From: Bacteroidota bacterium
GTDB taxonomy: Bacteria; Bacteroidota; Ignavibacteria; UBA10030; UBA8401
Assembly (NCBI GenBank): GCA_041658205.1
Contig: JBBAAO010000001.1
Span: 2,418,001-2,482,000 of the forward strand
Reading direction: 5' to 3'
DNA length: 64,000 bases
Position 1 is the first letter of the stretch. Each line of letters begins with the position of its first letter. Below are positions 51,877 to 62,374 of this stretch, piece after piece. A program made the position numbers and the translations under genes. The notes below the pieces were generated by a model. That model did not search any database. It was not told the DNA's origin and saw nothing but the letters and a program-made list of their open reading frames with translations.

Positions 51877-54297
51877 CTATTTTCTCCGTTTTACAGTTTT
51901 CTTTGCTGCTTTCTTTTTTGCAACAGCTTTTTTCTTCGTCGGTTTTGTTTTACCCTTTTTTTTCGGAGACCTCTTCGCCGATTTTTTAACAGCTTTTTTA
52001 AAACTCTTTTTCTTTGCTCTCTTTTTAGTGCTGATCGGCTTCATTTGCTGAGCTATTAAATTCAATGCACTTCCCGCTTTAAACCAACCAATTTGTCCAT
52101 CATTAAACGTATGATTCAGTTCAATAGAATCCATTGTGTTGTCACTATGCTTTAATTCCAAAATCAACGGAACTCCCGGAGCAAATTTCGAAAGACCTCG
52201 AATTGCAACGATATCATCTTCGCGGATCAGATCGTAATCAGCAGGATTTTTAAACGTTAACGCCAACATTCCTTGTTTCTTCAAATTCGTTTCATGAATA
52301 CGGGCAAAACTCTTTACGATAATTGCTCGTCCACCCAGGAAACGAGGTTCCATTGCAGCGTGTTCACGCGATGATCCTTCGCCATAATTTTCATCACCAA
52401 TCGTTACCCATCCGATTTGTTGTTTTTTGTAATCACGCGCAACGGCAGAATATTCTTTCACATCACCAGTGAACAGGTTTTTTCCTTTTCCCGCCTCACC
52501 ACTGAATGCGTTGACAGCACCAACAAACATATTGTTGGATATGTTGTCAAGATGACCACGATATTTCAGCCATTTTCCAGCAGGAGAAATATGATCCGTA
52601 GTACATTTTCCTTTCACCTTCAATAACACGCGAAGGTTGTCCAGATCTTTTCCTTCCCACGCTTTGAATGGCGCAAGTAATTGTAATCGATCGCTTTTTA
52701 CACTGACTGCTACTTTTACTTTTGAACCATCTTTGGCCGGAGCGACAAATCCTTCTTCATCCGGTTTGAATCCGTTTTTCGGGAGCTCGTCTCCTTTGGG
52801 AGCATCGAGTTTCACCTTTTCTCCTTTTGCATTCTCGATAGTGTCGGTCAGAGGATTGAAAGTAAGTCTGCCGGCAATCGCGAAGGCGGTCACTATCTCA
52901 GGACTTGCAACAAATGCGTGTGTTGCCGGATTAGCATCGTTTCGTCCCGTGAAATTCCTGTTGTATGATGTGATAATTGAGTTCTTCTCTCCCATTGCTA
53001 CATCATGACGTTTCCATTGGCCAATACATGGACCGCAAGCGTTTGCCAGAACCATCCCTCCGAAATCCGTCAACGTCTTCAATTGTCCATCACGTTCAAT
53101 CGTTGCACGAATTTGTTCGCTTCCGGGTGTAATCGTAAAGTCAGATTTTGCTTTCAATCCTTTAGCAAAAGCTTGCCGCGCAACAGATGTTGCTCGTTCA
53201 ATATCTTCGTATGATGAATTTGTGCAGCTTCCAATGAGAGCCACTTTTAATTCTTCGGGATATCCTTTTTCTTTCACTGCTTTTGCAAATTGTGAGATCG
53301 GCCATGCAAGATCAGGAGTAAATGGTCCGTTCACATGCGGTTCGAGTTCATCCAAATTAATTTCAATCACGCGGTCATAGTATTGGCCGGGATTTGCAAG
53401 CACTTCTGCATCCGGTCGTAAATGTTCTGCAATTCCTTCTGCAAGCCGAGCAATTTCATCACGCTTTGTTGAACGGAGATAATCTCCCATTCTCGAATCG
53501 TACGGAAATACTGACGTGGTTGCACCAATTTCTGCACCCATGTTACAGATGGTTCCTTTCCCGGTGGCGGAAATAGAATTCGTCCCTTCACCAAAATATT
53601 CTACAATTGCACCGGTTCCACCTTTTACGGTCAGGATCCCTGCTACTTTTAGAATAACATCTTTCGCAGATGTCCATCCGTTCATCTTCCCTTTTAAATG
53701 AACACCAATCACTTTGGGAAATTTTAATTCCCACGCCATTCCCGCCATCACATCAACAGCATCTGCACCACCGACGCCGATTGCAATCATTCCAAGTCCG
53801 CCAGCATTCGGTGTATGCGAATCTGTTCCGATCATCATTCCGCCGGGGAATGCATAATTTTCAAGGACAACTTGGTGAATAATTCCCGCTCCCGGTTTCC
53901 AAAAACCGATTCCATACTTATTGGAAACGCTGGCAAGGAAGCTGTACACTTCTTTGTTATCCGTATTAGCGCGAAGCAGGTCGTTGGCTGAACCGACTTC
54001 TGCCTGAATTAAATGGTCGCAATGCACGGTGGATGGGACGGCAACAGTTTTTCTTCCTGCGGACATAAATTGAAGAAGGGCCATTTGAGCCGTGGCATCC
54101 TGCATCGCAACACGATCCGGTGCAAAGTCAACATAACTCTTGCCCCGTTCTCCCGCGGTTTTTGGTGTTTCAAAATAGTGAGCGTACAATATTTTTTCTG
54201 TGAGTGTCAAAGGTCTTCCAACCAGGGTCCGTGCCGCAGCAATTTTTGCTCCGTAGCCGGAATACACTTTTTTGATCATTTCTAAGTCGAAAATCAT
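51877..54297 (-). CDS. acn: Aconitate hydratase with a histone-like basic tail
   Basis: An 806-residue TCA-cycle enzyme that interconverts citrate and isocitrate. The iron-sulfur ligands are the Cys in [12 protein letters not shown] and the CxxC in [10 protein letters not shown]; other signatures are [33 protein letters not shown] and [14 protein letters not shown] in the swivel domain. Residues 1-755 cover the complete mitochondrial-type enzyme. The last 51 residues, after [11 protein letters not shown], are a low-complexity tail with 29 Lys or Arg (for example [20 protein letters not shown]), like bacterial histone H1 homologues. The tail is in frame and ends in a normal stop, so it is not a frameshift product. 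Confidence 0.95.
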   Translation of the reverse strand: MIFDLEMIKKVYSGYGAKIAAARTLVGRPLTLTEKILYAHYFETPKTAGERGKSYVDFAPDRVAMQDATAQMALLQFMSAGRKTVAVPSTVHCDHLIQAEVGSANDLLRANTDNKEVYSFLASVSNKYGIGFWKPGAGIIHQVVLENYAFPGGMMIGTDSHTPNAGGLGMIAIGVGGADAVDVMAGMAWELKFPKVIGVHLKGKMNGWTSAKDVILKVAGILTVKGGTGAIVEYFGEGTNSISATGKGTICNMGAEIGATTSVFPYDSRMGDYLRSTKRDEIARLAEGIAEHLRPDAEVLANPGQYYDRVIEINLDELEPHVNGPFTPDLAWPISQFAKAVKEKGYPEELKVALIGSCTNSSYEDIERATSVARQAFAKGLKAKSDFTITPGSEQIRATIERDGQLKTLTDFGGMVLANACGPCIGQWKRHDVAMGEKNSIITSYNRNFTGRNDANPATHAFVASPEIVTAFAIAGRLTFNPLTDTIENAKGEKVKLDAPKGDELPKNGFKPDEEGFVAPAKDGSKVKVAVSVKSDRLQLLAPFKAWEGKDLDNLRVLLKVKGKCTTDHISPAGKWLKYRGHLDNISNNMFVGAVNAFSGEAGKGKNLFTGDVKEYSAVARDYKKQQIGWVTIGDENYGEGSSREHAAMEPRFLGGRAIIVKSFARIHETNLKKQGMLALTFKNPADYDLIREDDIVAIRGLSKFAPGVPLILELKHSDNTMDSIELNHTFNDGQIGWFKAGSALNLIAQQMKPISTKKRAKKKSFKKAVKKSAKRSPKKKGKTKPTKKKAVAKKKAAKKTVKRRK

Positions 54298-54411
54298 TGT
54301 GAATGTCTTTCTACAATATTGAGGATGCTTGAAAGTTGTTAAATATAAGCAGAGTTACGGTTGACTGCAAGGAAGGAAAATTCAGTTAATATTGCTGGAG
54401 ATTACAATACA

Positions 54412-55803
54412 TTATTTGATCAGAACAATTTTCCCTGCTTGAACAGTTGTTTTTGCACTCAATCTGCAAATATACAAACCACTCGGAAGATTGACTGCAT
54501 TAAATGTTACCGAATTCATCCCTGCATTGAACCATTGATCTGTAATTGTTCCTAATTCCCTTCCCAATTGATCAAAAATCTTGATGCTGATATTGTCAGC
54601 ATGTGAAAGGGAAAATTGCATCACTGTTTTTCCATTAAATGGATTGGGATAGTTTTGAAAGAGATTGAATTCTAATGGACGTTCCGTTTTGTAAATATTC
54701 TCTTGCACTGCCGTGATTGCCCCGACAGATTTTAATGCATCGCCTGAAAAATTAAAGAGTGTTACATTTTCCCAAACAGAACCCATTCCGGGAGCAACGA
54801 TATATTCCGGAGCCCAATAAAAAAGACCAAACGCTTTCCCATCAGGTATCATCATTAAGAGCGAGGATAGATCTTTCAGAAATTTCGCCTGACCATCGGG
54901 CGTTGCCGGATATCCCGATAAAAGTTGACTCTCCGATCCAACAATATTGGTACTATTATCATTCCATTGCAGCGTCCATGGATAAGCGGTTTCGACCACA
55001 AGAACTTGTTTTGAATATCTGCTGATTAACGATCTTATATTATCATCAAGTTGAGAGAACGTACCATGCCACCATGGATAAAAAGATAGTCCGATAATAT
55101 CAAATGGAATTTGTTGCGCAGTGATGTTGTCAAAAAACCACTGACTTGCATTGCTGTCTCCTCCTTTATCAATATGAAGAATGATCTTTGTGGATCCACT
55201 GTCGTTTTCAGTCTCACGGATAGCACGAACTCCTTCTTTGACAAGCGCGGCATATTGAGACCATTGTGTAGCATTATTATAGCTGCCACAGACATTTCCG
55301 TCATACCATAACATTCCGCAAATAGTTTCATTCCCTATTTGAATCATCTCCGGGTAGACATTTTCATTTTTCATTCTCAGTAAAACAGAACGGGTGTATG
55401 TATATACACTCTCTTTCAATGCGGCAAATGATGAATTTTGCCATACTTTTGGTTTTGTTTGATTTGCAGGATCGGCCCACGTATCCGAATAATGGAAATC
55501 CAATAGTAATTTCATATTCAATAATTTGGCCCTCTTGGCAATGGATATTGTGCTCGTTAAGTCATTGATACTATCAACCGGTGTGTGCCAAATGCGCAAA
55601 CGAATATGCGTATATCCATGATCTTTCAGAATCTGCAAGACATCTTTTATTTTACCACTGTCTTTATGTACTCCTCCATGTCGTTCGATCTGGTCGAGAT
55701 ACGAAACGTCGGCTCCAATGATGAATTTTGATTGTCCTTGAAGTGAGGTAAACACTACAATAGAGATAAGAACTGAATAAATTAATTGAAGAGAAGAATT
55801 CAT
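54412..55803 (-). CDS. Secreted arabinogalactan endo-1,4-beta-galactanase, GH53, type IX cargo
   Basis: A 463-residue enzyme. Signal region MNSSLQLIYSVLISIVVFTS, then a GH53 TIM barrel: GADVSYLDQIERHGG, HIRLRIWHTPVDS, LDFHYSDTWADPANQTKPKVW, acid/base Glu in MIQIGNETICGMLW and nucleophile Glu in VLVVETAYPW. Residues about 385-463 are a type IX sorting domain (LFQNYPNPFNGKTVMQFSL, GLYICRLSAKTTVQAGKIVL). It would cleave beta-1,4-galactan of plant pectin at the cell surface. No other pectin gene is in the window. Confidence 0.92.
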   Translation of the reverse strand: MNSSLQLIYSVLISIVVFTSLQGQSKFIIGADVSYLDQIERHGGVHKDSGKIKDVLQILKDHGYTHIRLRIWHTPVDSINDLTSTISIAKRAKLLNMKLLLDFHYSDTWADPANQTKPKVWQNSSFAALKESVYTYTRSVLLRMKNENVYPEMIQIGNETICGMLWYDGNVCGSYNNATQWSQYAALVKEGVRAIRETENDSGSTKIILHIDKGGDSNASQWFFDNITAQQIPFDIIGLSFYPWWHGTFSQLDDNIRSLISRYSKQVLVVETAYPWTLQWNDNSTNIVGSESQLLSGYPATPDGQAKFLKDLSSLLMMIPDGKAFGLFYWAPEYIVAPGMGSVWENVTLFNFSGDALKSVGAITAVQENIYKTERPLEFNLFQNYPNPFNGKTVMQFSLSHADNISIKIFDQLGRELGTITDQWFNAGMNSVTFNAVNLPSGLYICRLSAKTTVQAGKIVLIK

Positions 55804-56064
55804 GAAACTGATAGAGAGTGGAATATGGTTTTTTATCCAGTATTTTTTGGAATCACTTAAAAATAGACTTTTTTAATGTACACAATATTTGATTTATGAA
55901 TACCTATTCTGATTGAGTATTCATTGCAATAATTTTTCTATTTCTCTTCGTACCATCATTAATTCACTCAATAAATTCTCGATTATTGATCGATTATTGA
56001 TCAATGCACGTTTCTTGCTCATCCTTTAATTTTTACGTATTTTAAGCATTAATTAACATAAATT

Positions 56065-56346
56065 ATGACTGACCAAATTACCCAAACCGAAGAAGAAGTC
56101 ATCGACGAGGTCAAAACGCAGCATCCTGCGAAAGCGATCTTGTTCAACGATGAGGTGCATACCTTTGACGAAGTAATCAATCAGATCATAAAAGCGACTG
56201 GATGTGACCTGCCAACCGCAGAGCGAATGACACTTGAAGTCCATCATACCGGAAAATCATGTGTATTCACCGGTGAATTGGTCAAATGTCTTCAAGTAAC
56301 TAGCATTCTTGAAGAAATTGAATTGATGACACAGGTCGAAGTTTAG
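56065..56346 (+). CDS. clpS: ATP-dependent Clp protease adaptor ClpS
   Basis: A 93-residue adaptor that delivers N-degron substrates to ClpAP/ClpCP. Conserved core: AKAILFNDEVHTFDEVINQI (the substrate-pocket NDE/DD region), AERMTLEVHHTGKSCVFTGE and a short hydrophobic end. The acidic N-terminal 20 residues are the flexible ClpA-entry segment. It stands 33 bp upstream of alaS; no clpA/clpC is nearby. Confidence 0.93.
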   Translation: MTDQITQTEEEVIDEVKTQHPAKAILFNDEVHTFDEVINQIIKATGCDLPTAERMTLEVHHTGKSCVFTGELVKCLQVTSILEEIELMTQVEV

Positions 56347-56379
56347 ATAAACAGAAAACAGAGAGAATTACTACAGAAT

Positions 56380-59199
56380 ATGACATCACGCGAAATTCGA
56401 CAATCTTTTTTAGATTTTTTCAAATCAAAACAACATACCATTGTTCACAGTGCGCCGGTAATTCCCCATGGCGATCCGACATTACTCTTTACCAATGCCG
56501 GAATGAATCAATTCAAAGAAATTTTCCTTGGGACAGGTAAACGTGATTATACACGCGCAGCCGATACACAAAAGTGTATTCGTGTCAGCGGAAAACATAA
56601 CGACCTTGAAGAGGTTGGACGCGATACCTATCACCATACGTTATTCGAAATGCTTGGCAACTGGTCGTTTGGCGACTACTATAAAAAAGAAGCAATTGCC
56701 TGGGCATGGGAATTATTGACAGAACGTTGGAAGATGCCGAAAGAACGTCTCTGGGTTACTGTTTATAAGACAGATGAAGAAGCCGCAAAAATCTGGGAAC
56801 AATATATTGATCCATCCCGAATTCTTCGTTTTGGTGAGAAAGAAAATTTCTGGGAAATGGGTGATACAGGACCATGCGGCCCTTGTTCTGAAATCCACAT
56901 CGATCTGACCCACCGTGGTGATGCACCGGAAGCATTGGTGAATGCAGGATCGCCTGAACTCATCGAGATTTGGAACCTCGTGTTCATTCAATACAATCGT
57001 AATACAGACGGTACTTTGACCGAACTTCCGGCGAAGCATGTCGATACAGGAATGGGATTCGAACGTGTTTGCGCAGTGATGGAATCAATGAAGTCCAGTT
57101 TCAAAAAATTCCCGTCGAACTATGATTCCGATGTTTTTACGCCGATCATCGCAAAAATTTCTGAGATTGCCCAAAAAGGATATAAAGCAAGTCATTCGGA
57201 TACAGATGTTGCTATGCGCGTTGTTGCAGATCATATCCGCGCTTTAACATTTGCCATCGGCGATGGAGCAACCCCCTCCAACGAAGGACGTGGATATGTA
57301 CTTCGCCGAATTCTTCGCCGCGCATCGCGCTGGGGACGAAAGCTCGACCTTCGTGAGCCATTCATGTATCAGCTTGTGCAAACACTCGTTGATACCATGA
57401 GCGATGTATTCCCGGAAATCAAAGAACATCAATCACACATTGAACGCGTTATTAAAAGTGAAGAAGAGAGTTTCAACCAAACACTTGACCGCGGTTTGGA
57501 GATATTTGAACAGACTGTTGAAGGATTAAAACAGTCAAAAGTATTTCCCGGCGAAGCGGCATTCAAATTATATGATACGTTTGGATTTCCGCTGGACTTG
57601 ACTCAACTGCTCTGTTCAGAACGCGGACTTTCCGTTGACGCAGCAACATTTGCGCAATTGATGGATGAACAGCGCGAACGTTCGCGTGATTCAAAATTGC
57701 ACGGCGGCGGCGATATCTCTGAAAGCGAACGTATTGCGATTCAAAGTAAAGAATCTGCCCGTCAAATCTCCACCGAGTTATTCGAAAAGGAGTTCCAGTT
57801 CTTAGGATATGAACTGACGGAGACACGCGCTGCTATATTAAATTCCGAAAAGAATCTCGTCGTATTAAATGCCACCCCATTTTATGCAGAATCCGGTGGA
57901 CAACTCGGAGATGCAGGCGAAATCGTCATCGATGGAATATCATTTCCGGTCGTCGACACACAGAAAAGCGGGAAGGTTCATGTTCATATTCTTGGGACTG
58001 ACATACCGAAATATTCCGCCCGATACGAGGCAGTCGCAAAGGTCGATCCGAAACGACGATATTCCATCATGCGGAATCATACCGCAACACACTTGATGCA
58101 TGCCGCATTGCGTCAAACATTGGGAACACACGTCCATCAGGCCGGTTCGCTCGTTGCTCCTGATTATCTCCGATTTGACTTTGCACATTTTGCCAAGGTT
58201 GGTGAACAGGAATTGATTGAAATTGAGAACATCGTCAACGAAAAAATTAAAGAGAATGTCCTGTTACAGCATCATCGTAACATTCCATTCGATGATGCAA
58301 AGAAAATGGGTGCTTTAATGTTCTTCGGAGATAAATATGGAGATCGGGTGAATGTTGTGCAGTTTGGTGATTTCAGCAAAGAATTCTGCGGTGGTATCCA
58401 TGTGAAAAATACCGGTGAAATTGGGTATTTTAAAATACGGACAGAGGCGAGCAGTGCAAGCGGCGTTCGACGTGTGGAAGCATTGACGTATGATTATGCT
58501 CTTGAATATCTTAAACTGCAAAACAAAACATATAGAGAACGAATTGAGCTTTCGTACGACATGATTGATGGCATTCAAGAAATGCATACCGCTCTTGGAG
58601 CTTCGTCCCCTTTTTCCAACGAAAAGGTTCTTGGATTGGATACAACATTGAGGAAATTTGAAGATCTTCCTGAAATTCCGCAGAACATCGTTACCGAGGA
58701 TCTCAAGAAGGAATTTGCAGACCAACTCAGCCGCTTCCATTCGTTGGAAAACTACATTTTAGAATTAAGTGATAAGAAAAAGATCATAGAAAAAGAAAAA
58801 GCGAAGGCAGCAGTCCAATCCGCAAGCGGAAACATCGATCAATTGGTACAATCGGCTGGTTCACTAAATGGATTCAAAGTGATCAGCTCCAGGATTGCAG
58901 CACAAGATATGGATGCACTCAAATCGCTCGGAGACAATCTGCGTGCAAAAATCGGCAGCGGCATCGGTCTTCTTGCATCTGTCATTGATGAAAAGGTCGC
59001 CCTCGTCTGCATTGTCAGCGACGATCTTATTAAAACAAAGAATCTTCAGGCGGGTAAAGTCGTCGGTATTATTGCAAAACAATTGAATGGCGGAGGCGGC
59101 GGGAAACCACATCTTGCGACCGCCGGTGGAAAAGATGTAGCAAAATTGGACGACACATTGAAGAATTTTTCCGATGTCGTGAAAGGAATGTTGAATTAA
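56380..59199 (+). CDS. alaS: Alanine--tRNA ligase
   Basis: A 939-residue class II synthetase. Motif 1 region and tRNA site: FTNAGMNQFKEIFLGTGKRD; motif 2 VGRDTYHHTLFEMLGNWSFG; a Cys-rich GDTGPCGPCSEIHIDL loop; motif 3 GRGYVLRRILRRASRWG. The editing domain has HTATHLMHAALRQTLG (HxxxH) and KEFCGGIHVKNTGEIG (CxxxH), so mischarged Ser/Gly editing should be intact. The C-Ala domain ends in GGGGGKPHLATAGGKD. Length slightly above the usual 870-880. Its TAA overlaps the next ATG (TAATG). Confidence 0.97.
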   Translation: MTSREIRQSFLDFFKSKQHTIVHSAPVIPHGDPTLLFTNAGMNQFKEIFLGTGKRDYTRAADTQKCIRVSGKHNDLEEVGRDTYHHTLFEMLGNWSFGDYYKKEAIAWAWELLTERWKMPKERLWVTVYKTDEEAAKIWEQYIDPSRILRFGEKENFWEMGDTGPCGPCSEIHIDLTHRGDAPEALVNAGSPELIEIWNLVFIQYNRNTDGTLTELPAKHVDTGMGFERVCAVMESMKSSFKKFPSNYDSDVFTPIIAKISEIAQKGYKASHSDTDVAMRVVADHIRALTFAIGDGATPSNEGRGYVLRRILRRASRWGRKLDLREPFMYQLVQTLVDTMSDVFPEIKEHQSHIERVIKSEEESFNQTLDRGLEIFEQTVEGLKQSKVFPGEAAFKLYDTFGFPLDLTQLLCSERGLSVDAATFAQLMDEQRERSRDSKLHGGGDISESERIAIQSKESARQISTELFEKEFQFLGYELTETRAAILNSEKNLVVLNATPFYAESGGQLGDAGEIVIDGISFPVVDTQKSGKVHVHILGTDIPKYSARYEAVAKVDPKRRYSIMRNHTATHLMHAALRQTLGTHVHQAGSLVAPDYLRFDFAHFAKVGEQELIEIENIVNEKIKENVLLQHHRNIPFDDAKKMGALMFFGDKYGDRVNVVQFGDFSKEFCGGIHVKNTGEIGYFKIRTEASSASGVRRVEALTYDYALEYLKLQNKTYRERIELSYDMIDGIQEMHTALGASSPFSNEKVLGLDTTLRKFEDLPEIPQNIVTEDLKKEFADQLSRFHSLENYILELSDKKKIIEKEKAKAAVQSASGNIDQLVQSAGSLNGFKVISSRIAAQDMDALKSLGDNLRAKIGSGIGLLASVIDEKVALVCIVSDDLIKTKNLQAGKVVGIIAKQLNGGGGGKPHLATAGGKDVAKLDDTLKNFSDVVKGMLN

Positions 59200-59942
59200 T
59201 GTCTATTTACGAAAAACTTCTCTCGACTTCGAAATCCAAAGGGGCTGGTTATTTTGTTCTGATTGATCCTGACAAAATTGGAACAGACAAACTTCCCTCC
59301 TTTGTAGAGCAAGCAACCGAAGCCGGGGTCGATGCATTCCTTGTCGGCGGCAGTTTGATTGTAGACGATTCGTTTGAACATTGCATTACATCAATCAAAC
59401 AGCATACATTACTCCCCGTGGTAATCTTTCCCGGTGGAGTGATGCAGATATCAAAACATGCTGATGCAATTTTATTTTTATCTCTCTTAAGCGGCAGAAA
59501 CCCCGAACAATTAATTGGCAATCAAGTACTTGCAGCACCGATTGTTAAAAAGATTGGTTTGGAAGCAATTTCAACTGCATATATGCTTGTTGAATCCGGC
59601 AAAACAACCTCAGCAGAATTTATCAGCAACACCCGCCCGCTCCCCCGACATAAGCCGGATATCGCAGTAGCACATGCATTGGCGGCGGAGATTCTTGGTT
59701 TTAAAATGATCTATCTTGAAGCGGGATCGGGCGCAGAACAATCCGTTCCCGAAGAAATGATCGGCGCTATTGCCAAACATTGCTCTGTCCCTCTCATTGT
59801 TGGCGGTGGAATGCGAACACCAGATGAAGCACATAAGAAAGTACAAGCCGGTGCAAAGTTCATCGTTACCGGAACTATTCTTGAAAAGAATGGCAACGCA
59901 AATTTAATGAAAGAATTTGCCTCAGCCATTCATAATTCATAA
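59199..59942 (+). CDS. Geranylgeranylglyceryl/heptaprenylglyceryl phosphate synthase family protein
   Basis: A 247-residue TIM-barrel prenyltransferase that joins a polyprenyl diphosphate to glycerol-1-phosphate by an ether bond. Family marks: YFVLIDPDKIGTDKLPSF, DAFLVGGSLIVDD, PVVIFPGGVMQIS, IYLEAGSGAEQSVPEEMI and LIVGGGMRTPDEAHKKV (phosphate binding). It fits the group II enzymes shared by archaea and Bacteroidota-like bacteria. The downstream product and biological use in such bacteria are poorly known. It begins within the alaS stop codon, so it is translationally coupled to alaS. Confidence 0.92.
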   Translation: MSIYEKLLSTSKSKGAGYFVLIDPDKIGTDKLPSFVEQATEAGVDAFLVGGSLIVDDSFEHCITSIKQHTLLPVVIFPGGVMQISKHADAILFLSLLSGRNPEQLIGNQVLAAPIVKKIGLEAISTAYMLVESGKTTSAEFISNTRPLPRHKPDIAVAHALAAEILGFKMIYLEAGSGAEQSVPEEMIGAIAKHCSVPLIVGGGMRTPDEAHKKVQAGAKFIVTGTILEKNGNANLMKEFASAIHNS

Positions 59943-60004
59943 TTGCTTATCATTTCTTACGGCACTTTTTATTTTATACTTTTGACTTTTAACTTTTAAC
60001 TTCA

Positions 60005-60610
60005 ATGGCCCATTTACCACTCACGCTTCTTTATCGTCAATCATTCATTCAGGATTCGCTGAAAGCCAGCGCTGAGACGAAATTAAAGATTGCAGAACAA
60101 TGTAATGGTGATATTTCCAAAGCAATCGACATCATCATCAAAGCATTCAATAATAAAAAGAAAGTCCTTCTTTGCGGCAATGGCGGAAGCGCGGCCGATG
60201 CTCAGCATCTCGCAACGGAATTCGTTATACGACTTTCACCCAACATTAAGCGACCCGGGCTGCCGGCGATTGCATTGACAACCGATGCTTCCAATCTGAC
60301 AGCTGGTGCCAATGATATTGGCTATGATAATGTGTTTGCCCGTTCCATCGAAGCATTAGGAAACGAGGGAGATGTATTAATCGGAATTTCTACAAGTGGA
60401 AATTCCGCCAGCGTAAACAATGCGTTTAGTAAAGCGCGGGAAATGAAAATCTCAACCATCGGTTTTCTTGGTAAAGATGGGGGAAATGCAAAAGAATTGT
60501 GCGATCTTGCCATTATTGTTCCTTCCAATGATACACAACGAATTCAGGAAGGTCACATCACCATCGGCCACATTATCTTCCAAGAAGTTGAACAAGAAAT
60601 GTTTGGTTAA
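60005..60610 (+). CDS. gmhA: Phosphoheptose isomerase (SIS domain)
   Basis: A 201-residue enzyme that converts sedoheptulose 7-phosphate to D-glycero-D-manno-heptose 7-phosphate for LPS core synthesis. SIS-domain motifs: KKVLLCGNGGSAADAQHLAT (phosphosugar binding), LTTDASNLTAGANDIGYDNV, GISTSGNSASVNNAF and RIQEGHITIGHIIFQEVE with the zinc-binding His and Glu of GmhA. The other heptose genes are not in the window. The start ATG at 60005 follows a T-rich stretch without a Shine-Dalgarno sequence. Confidence 0.93.
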   Translation: MAHLPLTLLYRQSFIQDSLKASAETKLKIAEQCNGDISKAIDIIIKAFNNKKKVLLCGNGGSAADAQHLATEFVIRLSPNIKRPGLPAIALTTDASNLTAGANDIGYDNVFARSIEALGNEGDVLIGISTSGNSASVNNAFSKAREMKISTIGFLGKDGGNAKELCDLAIIVPSNDTQRIQEGHITIGHIIFQEVEQEMFG

Positions 60611-60697
60611 CATCAGACGTTAGATCAGCAGATTTTCGAAAACAGACAGAACAGAAAGTTATTAAAACATAACCTTGATATAAGATAAAAAGGCATT

Positions 60698-61294
60698 ATG
60701 ATCTTTACGTCGGAGACAATCGAACAACTTATTGAAGAATTTGCCTCGCTTCCGAGCATCGGTCGCAAAACTGCGCAACGTTTGGCAATGCATATCCTAA
60801 AAATGCCGCGCGAAGAAGTAGTGAATTTTTCAAAAATTTTGATCGATGTGAAAGACAAAGTGCGTTATTGTACCGTTTGCTTCAATATCACGGAAAGCGA
60901 TCCGTGCTCCATCTGCGCCAGTCAAAAGAGGAATCGTAAGATCATCTGTGTTGTGGAAGAACCGAATGATGTGATTGCTGTTGAAAAGACTCATGAGTTC
61001 AATGGATTATATCATGTGCTTGGCGGTGCTCTTTCACCATTGGATGGAGTTGGACCGGAAGATTTGAAAGTGCGGGAACTCTTAACGCGCCTGAATGATG
61101 ATGTGCAGGAAATTATTCTTGCTCTTAATCCAAATGTAGAGGGAGAAACAACTACTCTTTATTTGGCAAAGCTATTAAAACCTCTTTCTATGAAAGTGAC
61201 GCGCATAGCACGTGGACTTCCTATCGGTAGCGATCTTGAATTTGCAGATGAAGCAACCTTAACTCGCGCGCTGGAGGGAAGAGTTGCGCTCTAA
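60698..61294 (+). CDS. recR: Recombination protein RecR
   Basis: A 198-residue RecFOR-pathway protein that helps load RecA at gaps. Order of features: helix-hairpin-helix [20 protein letters not shown], zinc finger [16 protein letters not shown] (four Cys), Toprim domain [20 protein letters not shown] through [15 protein letters not shown], and the C-terminal [17 protein letters not shown]alker-like end. Length is normal. The downstream lipoprotein gene starts inside its 3-prime end. Confidence 0.96.
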   Translation: MIFTSETIEQLIEEFASLPSIGRKTAQRLAMHILKMPREEVVNFSKILIDVKDKVRYCTVCFNITESDPCSICASQKRNRKIICVVEEPNDVIAVEKTHEFNGLYHVLGGALSPLDGVGPEDLKVRELLTRLNDDVQEIILALNPNVEGETTTLYLAKLLKPLSMKVTRIARGLPIGSDLEFADEATLTRALEGRVAL

Positions 61295-61853
61295 ACAACA
61301 ATATATTATTCTCCTTTCATTGTTGTTCCTCTCCTGCAACCTGTTCGATACACGAGATCCAGAGAACCCCATTGCTGATAATCAGACGCTGGATAATGCA
61401 ACTTCCCCATCCATGCTGATCTCGAATTTCTCGACAGCGTTCCAACAAAAAAATATTCAGGAATATCAAAAGCTCTTCGCCGACTCAAATTTCATCTTTG
61501 TTCCAACGCAATCCGCCTTCACACGATATGGATCGGTGTTTAGCTCGTGGAACAAAACTTCAGAGACAGAGTATTTTCGCAATGCCATTACGGAAATAGG
61601 AAATGCCTCTTCCCCCCAATTATCGTTTACGCCTGTTTCCAATGTGCAGTACCAATCAGACTCCGCTTCGTACACGGTGGATTATGTTGTTTTTATTCCA
61701 CATTCACGAACCACCATAAAACAATTTACCGGAAGAAGTGAATTGTATCTTTCTCCCAATAAAAATAATATCTGGGCAATTCATCGCTGGGTTGATTTTG
61801 AAACGAAAAAGGATTCAAGTTGGAGCGAATTGAAAGGTCAATTTGCAAAATGA
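61284..61853 (+). CDS. Lipoprotein with NTF2-like fold (first of a tandem pair), TTG start
   Basis: A 189-residue lipoprotein: [20 protein letters not shown] places the lipidated Cys18. The start is TTG at 61284, backed by GGAGGG five bases upstream inside recR, so translation is coupled. The mature part ([47 protein letters not shown]) has the length and helix-then-curved-sheet pattern of NTF2/SnoaL-like domains. The next gene encodes a similar protein. Family function unknown. Confidence 0.78.
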   Translation: MRSKQQYIILLSLLFLSCNLFDTRDPENPIADNQTLDNATSPSMLISNFSTAFQQKNIQEYQKLFADSNFIFVPTQSAFTRYGSVFSSWNKTSETEYFRNAITEIGNASSPQLSFTPVSNVQYQSDSASYTVDYVVFIPHSRTTIKQFTGRSELYLSPNKNNIWAIHRWVDFETKKDSSWSELKGQFAK

Positions 61854-62362
61854 AACTGCCTATCATGTTTGGTATTGGAATCGTCATGCTGTTGGGATGC
61901 GATAATCCATTCGCACCTACACTTGATACTTCATTATCCAATAACCAATCCATTTTGGGAGATCAGCACCAGATAGACGGTGTTTTTCAAAACTTCAAGC
62001 AGGCGTATGCATTTCGCGATTCAACTATTTACGGACAAGTTCTTGCGTCGAACTTTATTTTTATTTATCGTGATTACGACAAGGGAGTCGATGTTTTCTG
62101 GGGAAGAGACGATGATATTCGCACTACGTATGGTTTATTTCAGAATGTCCAGCGGTTGGATCTCGTTTGGAACACAATCATCTCATCGAACGTTGAAGCA
62201 GACAGTTTGAAGGCAACCATAACCCGTAATTTTAACTTAACAGTTACATTCAGCACAAACGACATCGTTCGAGTCGACGGCTATGCAAACTGGATACTGG
62301 AGCGAGCGCAGACCGCCGATATCTGGAAAATTACCCGATGGCGGGATGAGTCGAATTTTTAA
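61850..62362 (+). CDS. Lipoprotein with NTF2-like fold (second of a tandem pair)
   Basis: About 170 residues with the start at 61850, an ATGA overlap with the preceding stop; a 10-residue upstream extension is dropped because [19 protein letters not shown] is a complete lipoprotein signal (Cys17). The mature domain parallels its neighbour: FKQAYAFRDSTIYGQVLASN, FIFIYRDYDKGVDVFWGRDD and a closing WKITRWRDESNF matching [10 protein letters not shown]. Clear paralogues by layout. They are co-expressed with recR and placed just before pheA. Confidence 0.78.
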   Translation: MKLPIMFGIGIVMLLGCDNPFAPTLDTSLSNNQSILGDQHQIDGVFQNFKQAYAFRDSTIYGQVLASNFIFIYRDYDKGVDVFWGRDDDIRTTYGLFQNVQRLDLVWNTIISSNVEADSLKATITRNFNLTVTFSTNDIVRVDGYANWILERAQTADIWKITRWRDESNF

Positions 62363-62374
62363 ATATATTATTGA

